Below are positions 25,364-36,000 of a stretch of 64,000 bases of DNA, piece after piece. Under the pieces are notes generated by a model. It searched no databases. It saw only the letters and a program-made list of their open reading frames with translations, and was not told where the DNA came from. Within the stretch, counting starts at the first letter, position 1, and each line of letters opens with the position of its first letter. The DNA comes from Dyadobacter subterraneus. Its GTDB lineage: Bacteria; Bacteroidota; Bacteroidia; Cytophagales; Spirosomataceae. The position numbers were made by a program, and so were the translations under genes. The stretch lies in contig NZ_JACYGY010000001.1 of NCBI RefSeq assembly GCF_015221875.1, forward strand, positions 3,326,501 to 3,390,500, given 5' to 3'.

Positions 25364-25507
25364 TTTATTTTTTAAGTACACTAAATTTCGACTTTAATTA
25401 AACGAAATCATATATAAATCATTACGATTAATTAGAAAAAATCGTTGCATTTAATATTACATTAATAAAATTCAATACGTAAATCAACCCTAAACGTGGA
25501 TATAAAT

Positions 25508-27430
25508 TTAAAATACAGGCAGTGACAGCAACGAACCAATTTTCTCATGCAGTTTCATTGGTTCAAATGGTTTTGATAAAGTATCATTCATTCCGGAATC
25601 AAGCGCCTGTTTCGTATCTTCTTCCAGTACTGTTGCAGAAAGCGATAGAATTGGTGTTGTAATTCCTAATTTCCTGATCCGTTGTGCTGCCTCATAGCCA
25701 TCCATTTCCGGCATGCGGGTATCCATAATGATCAGGTCAAATTCCTCCTTTTGCAATGTTGCCACCGCTTCTTTTCCATTGACTACCAGTGTAGTATCAA
25801 TAAGCCAGGTTGTCAGATACTTGTTTATTAACATGGCATTAATTTGATTGTCCTCGGCTACCAGCACTCTTTTCCCGAAAAACGGGTTCAGTGTTTTAAA
25901 AGAAATGACCGGCTTTTTTTCTTCAATTTTTTGATTGGCATCTTTCAGCATCAAAGTAAAATAAAATTCACTTCCCCGCTGATACTGACTGGTTACCTTC
26001 AATTCACTGCCCATTAGTAAAACAAGTTTTTGAGAAATGGTAAGTCCTAAACCTGTCCCTCCGTAATTATGAGAGGTTTCAGCCGTGGCCTGGCCGTATT
26101 CTGAAAAAATGAACTGTATATGGTCCTCCGAAATTCCGATTCCGGTATCTTCCACAGCCAGTCTGACTTTGTGATAAATTCCTTCAACGCCACCGTACTC
26201 AATCCGGAGCTTGACATAACCTGCGTGTGTGAATTTTAATGCGTTACCCACCAGGTTCATTAGTATCTGATTCAGGCGCATGCCATCTACCAAAACACTT
26301 TCAGGTATTTCCCTTGACACGTTTAATATCAAATCGAGCCGCTTTTCATCTGCCTTGAAACGCATCAGGTCAATGATCCCCTTTCCTAAAAGATTTAGAT
26401 TTGTAGGTGTCGGAAGAATAGAAAACTTGCCTTCATCAATTTTGGATATGTCGAGAATATCGTTCAGAATGTTGAGTAAAGATCCCGAAGAATGCAGCAG
26501 CATTTCAAGTAACTCCCGCTGACTGGGCTCTAATTCAGTAGCTTCCAGCAGGTTACCGATACCAATTATTCCGTTCAGGGGTGTACGGATTTCGTGGCTC
26601 ATGTTGGCAAGAAACGCCTCTTTAACTTTTCGCGATTTATCCGCCAGGCTCCGTGCTTCTACCAGAGCAAGTTCGTGTGCTTTACGTTTTTCAATATCAT
26701 GCAGGTTGATAAACAAGAGTTTATTTTTGTACATAATCCGCAATTCAAGCCAAACCGGTTGATGCAGTTTTCCATGAAACTTGTCTTCAACAACAATGGT
26801 TTCTCCACTCATATAAGTCTGGTTAATGAGAACGCCCTGTAAACCAGAACGATTAGGCTCCACCAGTAAATCAAGCATGGAAACATTTAACAATGACGAC
26901 GGATGCAGACCCAGAATTGTAAAAACTGACGGATTTATCGACAAAATACGTCCTGATTCTGCATCGACGGTAGCGATAATATCGGGAGAATTGGTAACGA
27001 TGGTTGCGTAATTTTCAAGCAGCTTATTTTTCTCGCGAATCTCCCGCTGACTTTTTGCAAGACGAACCAGCGAATCAACTTTTGCATTGGTTATGTAAGG
27101 ATCCAGCGGTTTATACAAATAATCAATCGCACCGGTTTTCAAGCCACGCACTGCGTAGGTAGTTTCCTTGGAAATGGCGGTAACAAAAACGATTAAAATA
27201 TCCTTCGTTTTTGGATTGGAAGCAAGTGTTTCGGCAAATTCAAATCCATCCATTCCGGGCATCTGTACATCTACCAGCGCCACGGCAATTTCATTTTCCC
27301 AAACAATACGTAATGCTTCATTTGGCGAAGTGGTTGAGTAAATGGAAATATCATCCCGATCCAGTATCGCTTTCAGGGAAATCAGATTTTCTTCCCTGTC
27401 GTCTAAAAGTAAAATTTTGGTTTTTTCCAT
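25508..27430 (-). CDS. Hybrid histidine kinase: receiver-PAS-HisKA-HATPase-receiver
   Basis: 640 aa, no membrane segment. N-terminal receiver (Asp54 in LVDVQMPGMDG, Lys in YKPL), PAS domain about 140-255, HisKA with His near residue 278 (MSHEIRTPLNGI), HATPase with NALKF, DTGIG and GTGLGL, and a second receiver about 515-635 (IIMDTRMPEMDG). A kinase starting with a receiver can be controlled by phosphotransfer from another kinase, most simply the large hybrid kinase at the head of this operon. Last gene of the operon, 3 bp after cheB. Confidence 0.92.
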   Translation of the reverse strand: MEKTKILLLDDREENLISLKAILDRDDISIYSTTSPNEALRIVWENEIAVALVDVQMPGMDGFEFAETLASNPKTKDILIVFVTAISKETTYAVRGLKTGAIDYLYKPLDPYITNAKVDSLVRLAKSQREIREKNKLLENYATIVTNSPDIIATVDAESGRILSINPSVFTILGLHPSSLLNVSMLDLLVEPNRSGLQGVLINQTYMSGETIVVEDKFHGKLHQPVWLELRIMYKNKLLFINLHDIEKRKAHELALVEARSLADKSRKVKEAFLANMSHEIRTPLNGIIGIGNLLEATELEPSQRELLEMLLHSSGSLLNILNDILDISKIDEGKFSILPTPTNLNLLGKGIIDLMRFKADEKRLDLILNVSREIPESVLVDGMRLNQILMNLVGNALKFTHAGYVKLRIEYGGVEGIYHKVRLAVEDTGIGISEDHIQFIFSEYGQATAETSHNYGGTGLGLTISQKLVLLMGSELKVTSQYQRGSEFYFTLMLKDANQKIEEKKPVISFKTLNPFFGKRVLVAEDNQINAMLINKYLTTWLIDTTLVVNGKEAVATLQKEEFDLIIMDTRMPEMDGYEAAQRIRKLGITTPILSLSATVLEEDTKQALDSGMNDTLSKPFEPMKLHEKIGSLLSLPVF

Positions 27431-27433
27431 GGC

Positions 27434-28021
27434 CTACGTTGAGTAAAGTACACTTCTTATTTCCTCAAAAATATTTTCCCTATTCAAAATATGATGTCCA
27501 TTGTATTGACTTAAAGCTTCCGCTGTCATGCGAGGCATCTCCGCAAAATCAGGATTCTGGACATAAGTGGCAAAACCTCTTTCAGCAATTAATTTTAATC
27601 CTGCCGCTCCATCCTGACTTGCACCGGAGAACAACATGGCAGCACGTATGTTAATACCTGACTGCGCCGCTGAAATAAACGTTGCATTTATGGACGGACG
27701 CGAAAAAAAATCCTTTTCTGTGTCATCCAGATAAAATCTTTCGTCGGGCCCCACAAGCAAATGATAATCCGGTATGGCAAAATAAATGCAGTCATTCTTT
27801 ATCGGATCCAGATGCTGCGGCTCTTCCATTTTTACCGTTGTTTTTCCTTTGAACAAATACGGAAGATTGGCCAAACTGGATTTCCCACGATGAATAATAA
27901 ATATTACAGCGCATGATAACGGCTTCGTAGCCAGCTTCACAATTTGTTCAAAAATTACAAAACTTCCCGACGAGCCTCCCATAAGTACCAAATTCAGCGG
28001 ATTACTGTGCGGCTCGGTCAT
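27434..28021 (-). CDS. CheB-type methylesterase catalytic domain protein
   Basis: 195 aa, catalytic domain only, without the receiver of classical CheB. The Ser-His-Asp triad is visible as MGGSSGSF, FIIHRG and SGASQDGAAG. It removes methyl groups (or deamidates) glutamate/glutamine on signalling helices. Start codon overlaps the CheR stop by 4 bp. No chemoreceptor, CheA or CheW gene is in the window, so its substrate is probably not a classical MCP. Confidence 0.88.
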   Translation of the reverse strand: MTEPHSNPLNLVLMGGSSGSFVIFEQIVKLATKPLSCAVIFIIHRGKSSLANLPYLFKGKTTVKMEEPQHLDPIKNDCIYFAIPDYHLLVGPDERFYLDDTEKDFFSRPSINATFISAAQSGINIRAAMLFSGASQDGAAGLKLIAERGFATYVQNPDFAEMPRMTAEALSQYNGHHILNRENIFEEIRSVLYST

Positions 28022-28833
28022 TTAATTTTTTGATAAATATTTAAATGGGCATTGATAATCCTGAAATTTTCCTCAAAACCTGAATAACGCAGGGTTTCTC
28101 TTTTTCCTAAACATAAAAAACCAAACATTCCCAGGCTTTCGTATAACAGTTTGAAAACTTTTTGGCGCTGTTCAAGATTGAAATAGATCATTACATTCCG
28201 GCAGCTCACCATTTGAAACTCGTTAAAAACGCCGTCGCCGGTAAGATCATGTAAGGAAAAAACGATGTTTTTTCTTAATGTGGCATCAATAACCGCTTGA
28301 TTGTAAGCAACATGATAATAATCGGATAAAGATCTTTTTCCTTCTGCCAACATATAATTCTCCGAGAAGGTACGCATATGTCCCAGACCAAAAACACCTT
28401 CCCGCGCTGACGCTAATACGCGTTCGCTCAAATCTGTTCCATAAATAAGTGATCTTTCGAATAATCCGGCTTCTTTCAATAATATCGCAAGCGAAAAAGC
28501 TTCTTCTCCCGATGCACAGCCAGCAACCCATAAACGGATGGCCGGGTAAGATGCCAGATATGCTAAAACCTCGGAACGCAAGGCTATAAAAAAGTCAGCA
28601 TCCCGAAACATTTCGGAATAATTGACCGTCAATTCCTGAATAAAATCATAAACTGCTTTCCCGCCCTGTTCAATATGAACATAAAGCTCAGACAAGTTCA
28701 TCGTATGTTTTGCCAAATATCGGGAAGCGCGGCGCAGCAGCGAAGGACGCGCATATCCCGAAAAATCAAAACCTGATATTTCCCTGACACGTGTAATTAA
28801 TAATTCCAGTTCCTGATATTCCAACAAAACCAT
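28018..28833 (-). CDS. CheR-type glutamate methyltransferase
   Basis: 271 aa. N-terminal CheR all-alpha domain (residues 1-80), then the SAM-binding domain with RLWVAGCASGEEAFSLAIL, IYGTDLSERVL, and FQMVSCRNVMIYFN, all typical for CheR. Transfers methyl groups from SAM to glutamates. It lies between the CHASE3 hybrid kinase and CheB, with 3-bp and overlapping joins, so the module likely methylates one of the two kinases, for example the long coiled coil of the 1142-aa protein. Confidence 0.9.
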   Translation of the reverse strand: MVLLEYQELELLITRVREISGFDFSGYARPSLLRRASRYLAKHTMNLSELYVHIEQGGKAVYDFIQELTVNYSEMFRDADFFIALRSEVLAYLASYPAIRLWVAGCASGEEAFSLAILLKEAGLFERSLIYGTDLSERVLASAREGVFGLGHMRTFSENYMLAEGKRSLSDYYHVAYNQAVIDATLRKNIVFSLHDLTGDGVFNEFQMVSCRNVMIYFNLEQRQKVFKLLYESLGMFGFLCLGKRETLRYSGFEENFRIINAHLNIYQKIK

Positions 28834-28836
28834 AAT

Positions 28837-31800
28837 TTACGAATGAAGCCAGACCTTGATCAGAGAAAGTAATTTATCGATGTCAACCGGTTTGGATATA
28901 TAATCATTCGCACCGGCTGATAAACATAATTCTCTGTCGCCCTGCATCGCTTTTGCGGTGACAGCTATAATGGGCAAATTGTTCCATTTTTGTTCTTTCC
29001 TGATCAGCTTTGTTGCCTGGATGCCATCCATTTCAGGCATCATCACATCCATAAGAATCAGGTCGATATCCTTTGTTTCTTGAAGCTTTTCAATGGCCTC
29101 ACGACCATTTGCAGCAATGGTTATGCCAAATCCGGCTTCTTCCAAAACAGCGCTCAAAGCAAAAATATTGCGCATATCATCGTCGGCCAGAAGCAATTTT
29201 TTCCCAACAAAAACACGTTCTGCATGTACAACAGGATTGCTGAATGACTGAGATTTCTGAATGGACGGAGCCTGTTTAGGCTGAAACTTTTTCAAAAATA
29301 AATTCACTTCATCCAGCAAACGCTCATTGGATTTGCGCGTTTTCATAACCACAGGATGCGAATAACGCATCACTTTCGATAAATCTTCCTGCGAAAGATC
29401 TTCGGCCGTGTTCACAACAACAGGCAAACCGGCCCACTTCGGATCTTGTTTGATTTGATCAAGCAAATCGAGCCCGTTCATATCCGATAACCGGATGTCA
29501 AGAATAATGCCGTCAACAGTTTCTCTGGATAACAATGACAATGCTTCCGCCCCGGAATATGCGTATAAAACGAACAGATTATTATTTTCAAGAAACTCTC
29601 CGAAATACTGACTTTGGTAAGCATCATCCTCAATAAGAAGAATCCGTCTTTTCTCAGTATTTGAACCTTCCAGTTTTAATAAATTGAAAATAAACTCGGC
29701 TGATTTTTTGTCAACCGGCTTTTGCATAAAACCGATCGCGCCTTCTTCCAGCATTTGCGCAATACTTTCGTCACCCGCGGAAACCGTGTGAACAGGAATA
29801 AGGTTGGTTTTTGAATCGGATTTCAATTCTTTCAGAACTTCCTCGCCTGAAATATCCGGTAGATGCATATCCAGAATAATGGCCGTTGGTTTGAAACTTT
29901 TGACCATATCCAAACCAGAATTACCGGTAGATGCAACCAGTACATCGAAACCGCTGTCGCGTGCTTTGCTGGCCATATCCTCGGCAAAAATCGGATCATC
30001 TTCAATGAGCAGCAGACGATTTTCTTTCAAAGTGTCTGCAATCTTGGGTTCCTGTATTTTAACTTCAACTTTCTCCACTGGTGTTTGCGGCTCAATTTCA
30101 GTAACTTCTGCACCAGCTTTACTGATTTGAACCGGTATGGAAAGTTTAAAAGAAGAACCCTTCCCTACTTCACTTCTAAGCGAAATTGAGCCTTTAAACA
30201 AAATCGCAAGTTCCCTGCTGATGGACAATCCCAAACCCGTTCCGCCATATTTTCTGCTTGTAGAACCATCAGCCTGCTGAAATGCTTCAAAAATTGCTTT
30301 TTGCTTATTATTTGGAATACCAATTCCTGTATCCGAAACTTCAAAGTGCCATTGATTTTCACTTTGTGAGATGATAAGGGAAACACTTCCCGGCGCCGAA
30401 GTGAACTTTATTGCATTCGAAAGAAGATTGCGAATTACCTGCAAAATCCTCACATGATCCACAAACAGCGTTTCAGGGCAGGAATCTTCCTTGATCATTT
30501 TAAGATCAAGTCCTTTATTTTCAGCTATTTTCTGGAAGGTATTTCTAACTTCAACGAGAAGTAATTCTGTATTTATCTCTTCGGGATGAAGTTCTACTTT
30601 TCCCGATTCAACTTTCGCCAGATCCAGAATATCGTTGATAAGTGTCAGTAAATCATTTCCGGAATTATTAATCACCGAAGCATAACGCTGCTCTTCATCA
30701 CTCAGACGAGCCCCTTTATTTTCGGATAAAATGCGTGAAAGAATCAGTATACTATTAAGTGGCGTGCGCAGTTCATGACTCATATTAGCCAAAAATTCAC
30801 TTTTAAAACGCCCCGTTTTTTCAAGTTCGTCGGCTTTGATCTGAATTTGATCTCTTGCTTCTACCAGCGTGCTCTTTTGTTCTTCTAACAAAAACGCTTT
30901 TTCTTCAAGCTCGGTATTGATTTGTTTGAGTTCTTCCTGCTGAACACGCAGCTCTTCTTCGGATACCTGAAGAAGTGAACTTTGTCTGGTAAGTTCCTCA
31001 TTAGTAACCCTTAATTCCTCCTGCTGACTTTCAAGTTCTTCTGCCTGGAGCTGGGTTTTGTCAAGTAATTCTCTCATCAACTGACGTTCCCTCGCAGCCA
31101 TAAACGCAATGGCAACACCGTCAGTCACGCGTTCCAAAAGTTTAATTACGTTGTCATCCGGCTGTGTCAGATATCCCAGTTCGAGCACTCCTACTACTTT
31201 TCCTTCCTGGATCATCGTTTTTACAAAAACTGATTCAGGTGTGGTATTTCCAAGCCCTGTACCGATTTTTAAATACCCGGGAGCGACTTCCAGTTTTTTC
31301 AGACTTTGTTTGTCTTTAATTATTTGTCCGAATAATCCGTCTTTTTCAGAAATCAACGCTGGTATCCCGTCACGCCTATCCACCGCATAGGAAGAAGCCA
31401 GTTCCCAGGCACTTGCATCACGATTGACGATATATAATATCCCTCCGGAAGCATCCGTAAGCTTCGCCATTTTATGCAAAAATTTCTCAGCCAGTTCGGA
31501 TTCCGTAGGTTCTCCACGAATGGAAATACTAACCTCTACTGCGGCCGATAAAATCCAGTTTTTGCGCTGATCTTCAAGAGATAATTTTTCAAGTTCTGCA
31601 TTCGCTTTTAATGCGACTTGTTCTGAAGATACCTGGGCCAGATATGTTTTTCTTATGAAATAGAAAAGAATAAATATCACCAGCATGAAAACGGCAGTTC
31701 CTCCCAAAATCACCTGTTTTGCTCTGGTTGTACTCACAAGTGCCTGCTCCTCACGAACTGCCAGCAGATTGTTTTCCATTCCTTCAACATGGTTAAAATA

Positions 31801-32265
31801 TGTTGAAAGCTGAGCAGACAATTTTTGTCCGCCAGCTACCATTGATTTTAGGGAATCAAGAGAATAATTACCGGACTTAATCAACACTAATTGCTGCGAC
31901 ATGAGTTTTAACCTGCTTTGCAGCACAGGCGCCAGACTATCCAGCCGAGCCGTTTGTACCGGATTATCCTCAACCAATTGTTTTAAAAAACTGAATTGAC
32001 TTAATATTCGCTCCCTTGCCTTTACATGTGCATTTTCAAAATCCTGGTTATTTAAAAGTGCATAACCCCGAAGATTGGTTTCAGCAGTAAGCAGTTCATT
32101 TCTGACTTCGGATGAGGATCGGATTACTTCTCTGGTGTGGTCCACCCAACCTGCATTTTCTTGTTGTAACAGAATTGCTTCATAAGAAGTGATTCCTACG
32201 ATTATTACAAGAAGTATAGACACAATAATGCCCGTGAAGACCTGTTGTTGAAACGAAAATCGCAT
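28837..32265 (-). CDS. Large hybrid histidine kinase: CHASE3-GAF-coiled coil-HisKA-HATPase-three receivers
   Basis: 1142 aa. Two membrane helices (about 8-28 and 183-205) bracket a CHASE3-like helical sensor; GAF domain at about 240-395; a Glu/Gln-rich coiled coil at 395-490; HisKA His near 497 (MSHELRTPLNSI); HATPase about 545-720 (NAIKF, DTGIGIP, GTGLGLS); three receivers at about 755-870 (ILDMHLPD), 877-990 (ILDIRLSD) and 1020-1140 (LMDVMMPEMDG), each with its Asp. First gene of the operon with cheR, cheB and a second hybrid kinase. The Glu-rich coiled coil is a plausible methylation target. Confidence 0.92.
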   Translation of the reverse strand: MRFSFQQQVFTGIIVSILLVIIVGITSYEAILLQQENAGWVDHTREVIRSSSEVRNELLTAETNLRGYALLNNQDFENAHVKARERILSQFSFLKQLVEDNPVQTARLDSLAPVLQSRLKLMSQQLVLIKSGNYSLDSLKSMVAGGQKLSAQLSTYFNHVEGMENNLLAVREEQALVSTTRAKQVILGGTAVFMLVIFILFYFIRKTYLAQVSSEQVALKANAELEKLSLEDQRKNWILSAAVEVSISIRGEPTESELAEKFLHKMAKLTDASGGILYIVNRDASAWELASSYAVDRRDGIPALISEKDGLFGQIIKDKQSLKKLEVAPGYLKIGTGLGNTTPESVFVKTMIQEGKVVGVLELGYLTQPDDNVIKLLERVTDGVAIAFMAARERQLMRELLDKTQLQAEELESQQEELRVTNEELTRQSSLLQVSEEELRVQQEELKQINTELEEKAFLLEEQKSTLVEARDQIQIKADELEKTGRFKSEFLANMSHELRTPLNSILILSRILSENKGARLSDEEQRYASVINNSGNDLLTLINDILDLAKVESGKVELHPEEINTELLLVEVRNTFQKIAENKGLDLKMIKEDSCPETLFVDHVRILQVIRNLLSNAIKFTSAPGSVSLIISQSENQWHFEVSDTGIGIPNNKQKAIFEAFQQADGSTSRKYGGTGLGLSISRELAILFKGSISLRSEVGKGSSFKLSIPVQISKAGAEVTEIEPQTPVEKVEVKIQEPKIADTLKENRLLLIEDDPIFAEDMASKARDSGFDVLVASTGNSGLDMVKSFKPTAIILDMHLPDISGEEVLKELKSDSKTNLIPVHTVSAGDESIAQMLEEGAIGFMQKPVDKKSAEFIFNLLKLEGSNTEKRRILLIEDDAYQSQYFGEFLENNNLFVLYAYSGAEALSLLSRETVDGIILDIRLSDMNGLDLLDQIKQDPKWAGLPVVVNTAEDLSQEDLSKVMRYSHPVVMKTRKSNERLLDEVNLFLKKFQPKQAPSIQKSQSFSNPVVHAERVFVGKKLLLADDDMRNIFALSAVLEEAGFGITIAANGREAIEKLQETKDIDLILMDVMMPEMDGIQATKLIRKEQKWNNLPIIAVTAKAMQGDRELCLSAGANDYISKPVDIDKLLSLIKVWLHS

Positions 32266-32549
32266 ATTTTATAAATAACGAAGAGTACCTAAGGAAATAT
32301 CATTCAAATTTCCCGTGAATATCATCAAAAAAATAAAGCAGAACTATCAATGATACTAATTTTGCTACATAAAAGACCGAGTTCTTTCTACAACGCTGAT
32401 AAATTTATTCACAAAAAAGAAAAAGTATTATTATTATTAATATAGTACAAATTAGGATTTGACATACAACTGAACACTAATATAAATTTTCCCAGATTCG
32501 AAAGTGAATGATAGAAAATATAAAAAGATAGAAAAGGTATTTCAATTTC

Positions 32550-33044
32550 TTATTCAATACTTCTCACCATCCACAATTCGCAGGAGTGATGACCGCTATT
32601 TCCCAGCGGATGATCTAACAATTCAAATCCCAACTTTTCATAAGCCTTAACTGCTTTATCAAGTTCCGTCATCGTTTCAAGATAAATTCTTTTGTATCCT
32701 TTGCTTTTGGCGTATTCTATACATTTCAGAATTATAGTTCTTCCAAGCCCTTTGCCTCTTGCTTCCGGTTTGAGATACATTTTAACCAGTTCGGTGGTAT
32801 CCGGATCCAAGCCTTCGGTTGGGAAAATGCCTGCTCCGCCTAACAATATATCATTTTCCAGTGCTACGAAATAAACGCTGTTTTCCGTTTTGAAAAGATC
32901 GCTTAAATGATCCGTACTTTTATCGTAATAAACAGTTCCTGGTTTATTGGCTTTAAATTCTTCCAGCGCTTTTCTAATCACTTGTGCCAGTTCGGCGTTA
33001 TCCTCCGGTTGAATTTCTCTGATTGTAATATTCATAACTTTCAT
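32550..33044 (-). CDS. GNAT-family N-acetyltransferase
   Basis: About 164 aa from ATG 33044; ATG 33035 is also possible, and a GTG at 33062 would overlap the helicase gene. GNAT core visible: beta4 TELVKMYLKPEARGKGLGRTI with the acetyl-CoA pyrophosphate loop (RGKGLG), then YKRIYLETMTELDKAVKAYEKLGFE. Substrate unknown; the family acetylates amines of small molecules or proteins. It lies directly downstream of the helicase gene and is probably co-transcribed. Confidence 0.85.
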   Translation of the reverse strand: MKVMNITIREIQPEDNAELAQVIRKALEEFKANKPGTVYYDKSTDHLSDLFKTENSVYFVALENDILLGGAGIFPTEGLDPDTTELVKMYLKPEARGKGLGRTIILKCIEYAKSKGYKRIYLETMTELDKAVKAYEKLGFELLDHPLGNSGHHSCELWMVRSIE

Positions 33045-33049
33045 AAAGT

Positions 33050-36000
33050 CTAACTTATCCACTCAATAACTTCATTTTCAAGCGTTATTAAAACCGCTCT
33101 TGCCACATTTCCTTCATTTTCAAAAACCCGTATCAGACGTTTTAAATGATTTTTAGGTTGTTCATTTCCGCTTCCGGCAATAAAAGTCATAAAAACAAAC
33201 GATTCATCTGGTAATTGAACGATTCTGTCTATATGAAGCATTTTTCCGCCCGGAAGTAACAACTCTTTATTAGTTTGAACTTTGACATTTTCGTTGTATA
33301 AATCATTCAGCAACTTATTTTGCAATAAATTTTTTACCTGATCATAAAGGCTCCTCGCTTCCTCTCTCACCACAATTCCTTCACGAATAAGCTGACTGAC
33401 AGTCTGAGGCAAATCAGATTCAATATTCATTTTAATCAACAAATGCCTCATTTTTTGAAGTCGATCTTTTTTCCTTTCAAAAGTTTCGATATCAAAAATC
33501 CGCTCTGCCATTCTTCTGAGGCGAAGCGTATCGGTTCGGTCATTACTGATTACATCACTGATCAGATAAGTTTCGGCGTTATTTTTCGAATGTGAATGAA
33601 AACAATCCTGATTTCCCTGCGACAGAATAAATTTACTTTCAAGCTCGTCATAAGCCGGCTGCGATTCCGGCTGACTTATATAATCGTGAAGCCAGGTACT
33701 TACCTGCTGCGATTGCTTCCAGTTTTTTTCACGTTTTGCCAAAATATACAAACGCTGAATGGGTCTTGTAAAAGCAACGTAAAGCAAATTCAGGTTTTCA
33801 ACCAGCGTCCTTGTTTTCTCTTCCTGATACTGATCAGCGACAAGCGTACTATCCAAATCCTTAACCACCGAAACCAGAGAACTTCTCAATTTCTTGGTGA
33901 TCGGGAAAAGCTCATTTTCTTTTTCTTTTAAAACCAGTTCGTCATAGGAAACCTCATCCAGATCAATCCATAACCTGTCAAGTTTTGCATTAGGGGTGAC
34001 TTTCCAATTTGCATAGGGAACGATAACTACCGGATATTCCAGACCCTTTGATTTATGAATGGTTGTGATCCGGAGCGCATCCGTATCAGCCGGAATTGTG
34101 ATGGAAAGTTTATGTTTTGATGTCTCCCAGTATTGAAGAAAGTCTCCAAGGTGATTACTTCTGCGTGTTCCAAATTCCAGCACGACGTCAAGGAAACGGA
34201 ACAAATATTCATTTTCAGTCTTGTTTTCAAAAAGTCCAAAAGTTTGCATCAATTGCTCACTGAGCTCAAACACCGTTAATTGGCGGATTCGGAACGCGGT
34301 TAATTCAATGTTCCATTTCAGAAAATAACTTAAAAAAGTATCCAGCCCTTTCTGAGTGCAAAGCTTGCGAAGTGCCTCATGTTCTTCTGCACTCGGGTTT
34401 TCTTTTCTGATAACCCGGTGAAACAAATAAGCTGCTTCATATCGTTTTAATCGCTGGTCAGTATGTAATACCTCCATAAACGAAATGACGAAATGCACGG
34501 ATCTGGAATAAGCTAATGATAAAGCATCGTCGGAAATAAGCGGATATCCTGTCTCTTTCAAAGCATTTGCCAAAGCAGTAGCCTCTTTCTTTTTACGACA
34601 TAATATGGCAATATCACGCCATTGGTAGCCGGAATTTCGCAGCTCGGAAATCAGCTCAACACTTCGTTTTACGATCGCATCATTTTTTGTCTGGTTTTCT
34701 AAAAACTCATCCGCAAATTCCTGCATATCAATAAATTCCATCTGCACATGGCCGCCTTCATTTACACCATCAGGTATTTCCTGTCTGAAATTATCATCAT
34801 AAACATGGCGGATCAAAGGATATTCTTCACCTACTGTTTCTGAAATAAATCCAAAAAACTGATTATTGAAATTGGTAATTTCCCTGAAACTTCTGCGGTT
34901 AGTACGTAAATGGTTTATTTCAAGATGGCTGTCAACGCTCCATAATCTTTCCTCATTGTAAATATTATCGCCCAGAATCGGCATCAGCTGCATCACCTGG
35001 TTTTGTGCCAGATGCAAAATCAAATCCATATCTCCACCTCTGAAACGGTAAATGGATTGTTTTGCATCACCCACAATCAGGTTGAAATAACCATCCGCCA
35101 GTGCATTTTCAATTAAAGGAAGTAAATTGGCAAACTGCAATTTGGAAGTATCCTGGAATTCATCTACCAGAATATGATTATACTTTTCGCCAAGGCGCTC
35201 AAAAATAAATGGAACCGGCTCTCTTGATACAATTTCAAGAATCCGACGGTTAAAATCAGAAATATGTACCTGGTTATTTTGTTTCAAAAGTACATCAAAT
35301 TCCTTCCGGATTTCTCCCAAAAGCGACAAGTTATATAAGTGCCTGTCGAGCTGAGTATACAAAGTGATCTTAGCCGATTCTCCGTCTCTGATCTTTTCAA
35401 TTTCAAAATACAACCGTTCCAGTTCCAGTCTTATCGCTTCAATTTTATTTTTAATCGGTCCCGCAGTTTTTGCACCATACCAGTTTTCCTCACCAATTGT
35501 TTTTCCGCTTACGTAAGAATTAGGCGCAGTCCAGGTATTTTTGCCCTCGCTCCTGTCTTTGAAATATCCATAAATTCCCCGAGCTCCCTGATAAAAATCT
35601 TTATCTGACAATAATTCCGCCTGAATAAGTTCAAACGCACTAAGTGAAAGACGTTTTATAGCATCCTCCCGTCCCTTCACAAAAACACGCATTTGATTTC
35701 GAATCGACACCCAGTCGCTCATTTGCAAATTGGCAACACGCTGCATTTGCAGATAACTTTGCTCGCTTAACAAGGTGCCGGCCGTTTCTCTTATTTGTGC
35801 CGGCAATGACGACCAGCTTTTTCCTTCTTCTGCTTTTTCCCTGTAATATTTTTCAACGATATCTGATAAAATCTCTTCTCCATCCTGACCAATGCGGGCC
35901 AGTAAACGGTCTACCGCGTCATCGAGTAATTGTCCGTCAAGCTGAGTTTCAAAAACAAAAGGAATTCCAAGTTCATCCGTAAAACTACTGATCAGTCGCT

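Noticed and set aside
27434..28833. Chemotaxis operon
   Set aside because: CheR and CheB are present, but no MCP, CheA, CheW or motility gene is nearby and CheB lacks its receiver; the flanking hybrid kinases point to a different signalling use.
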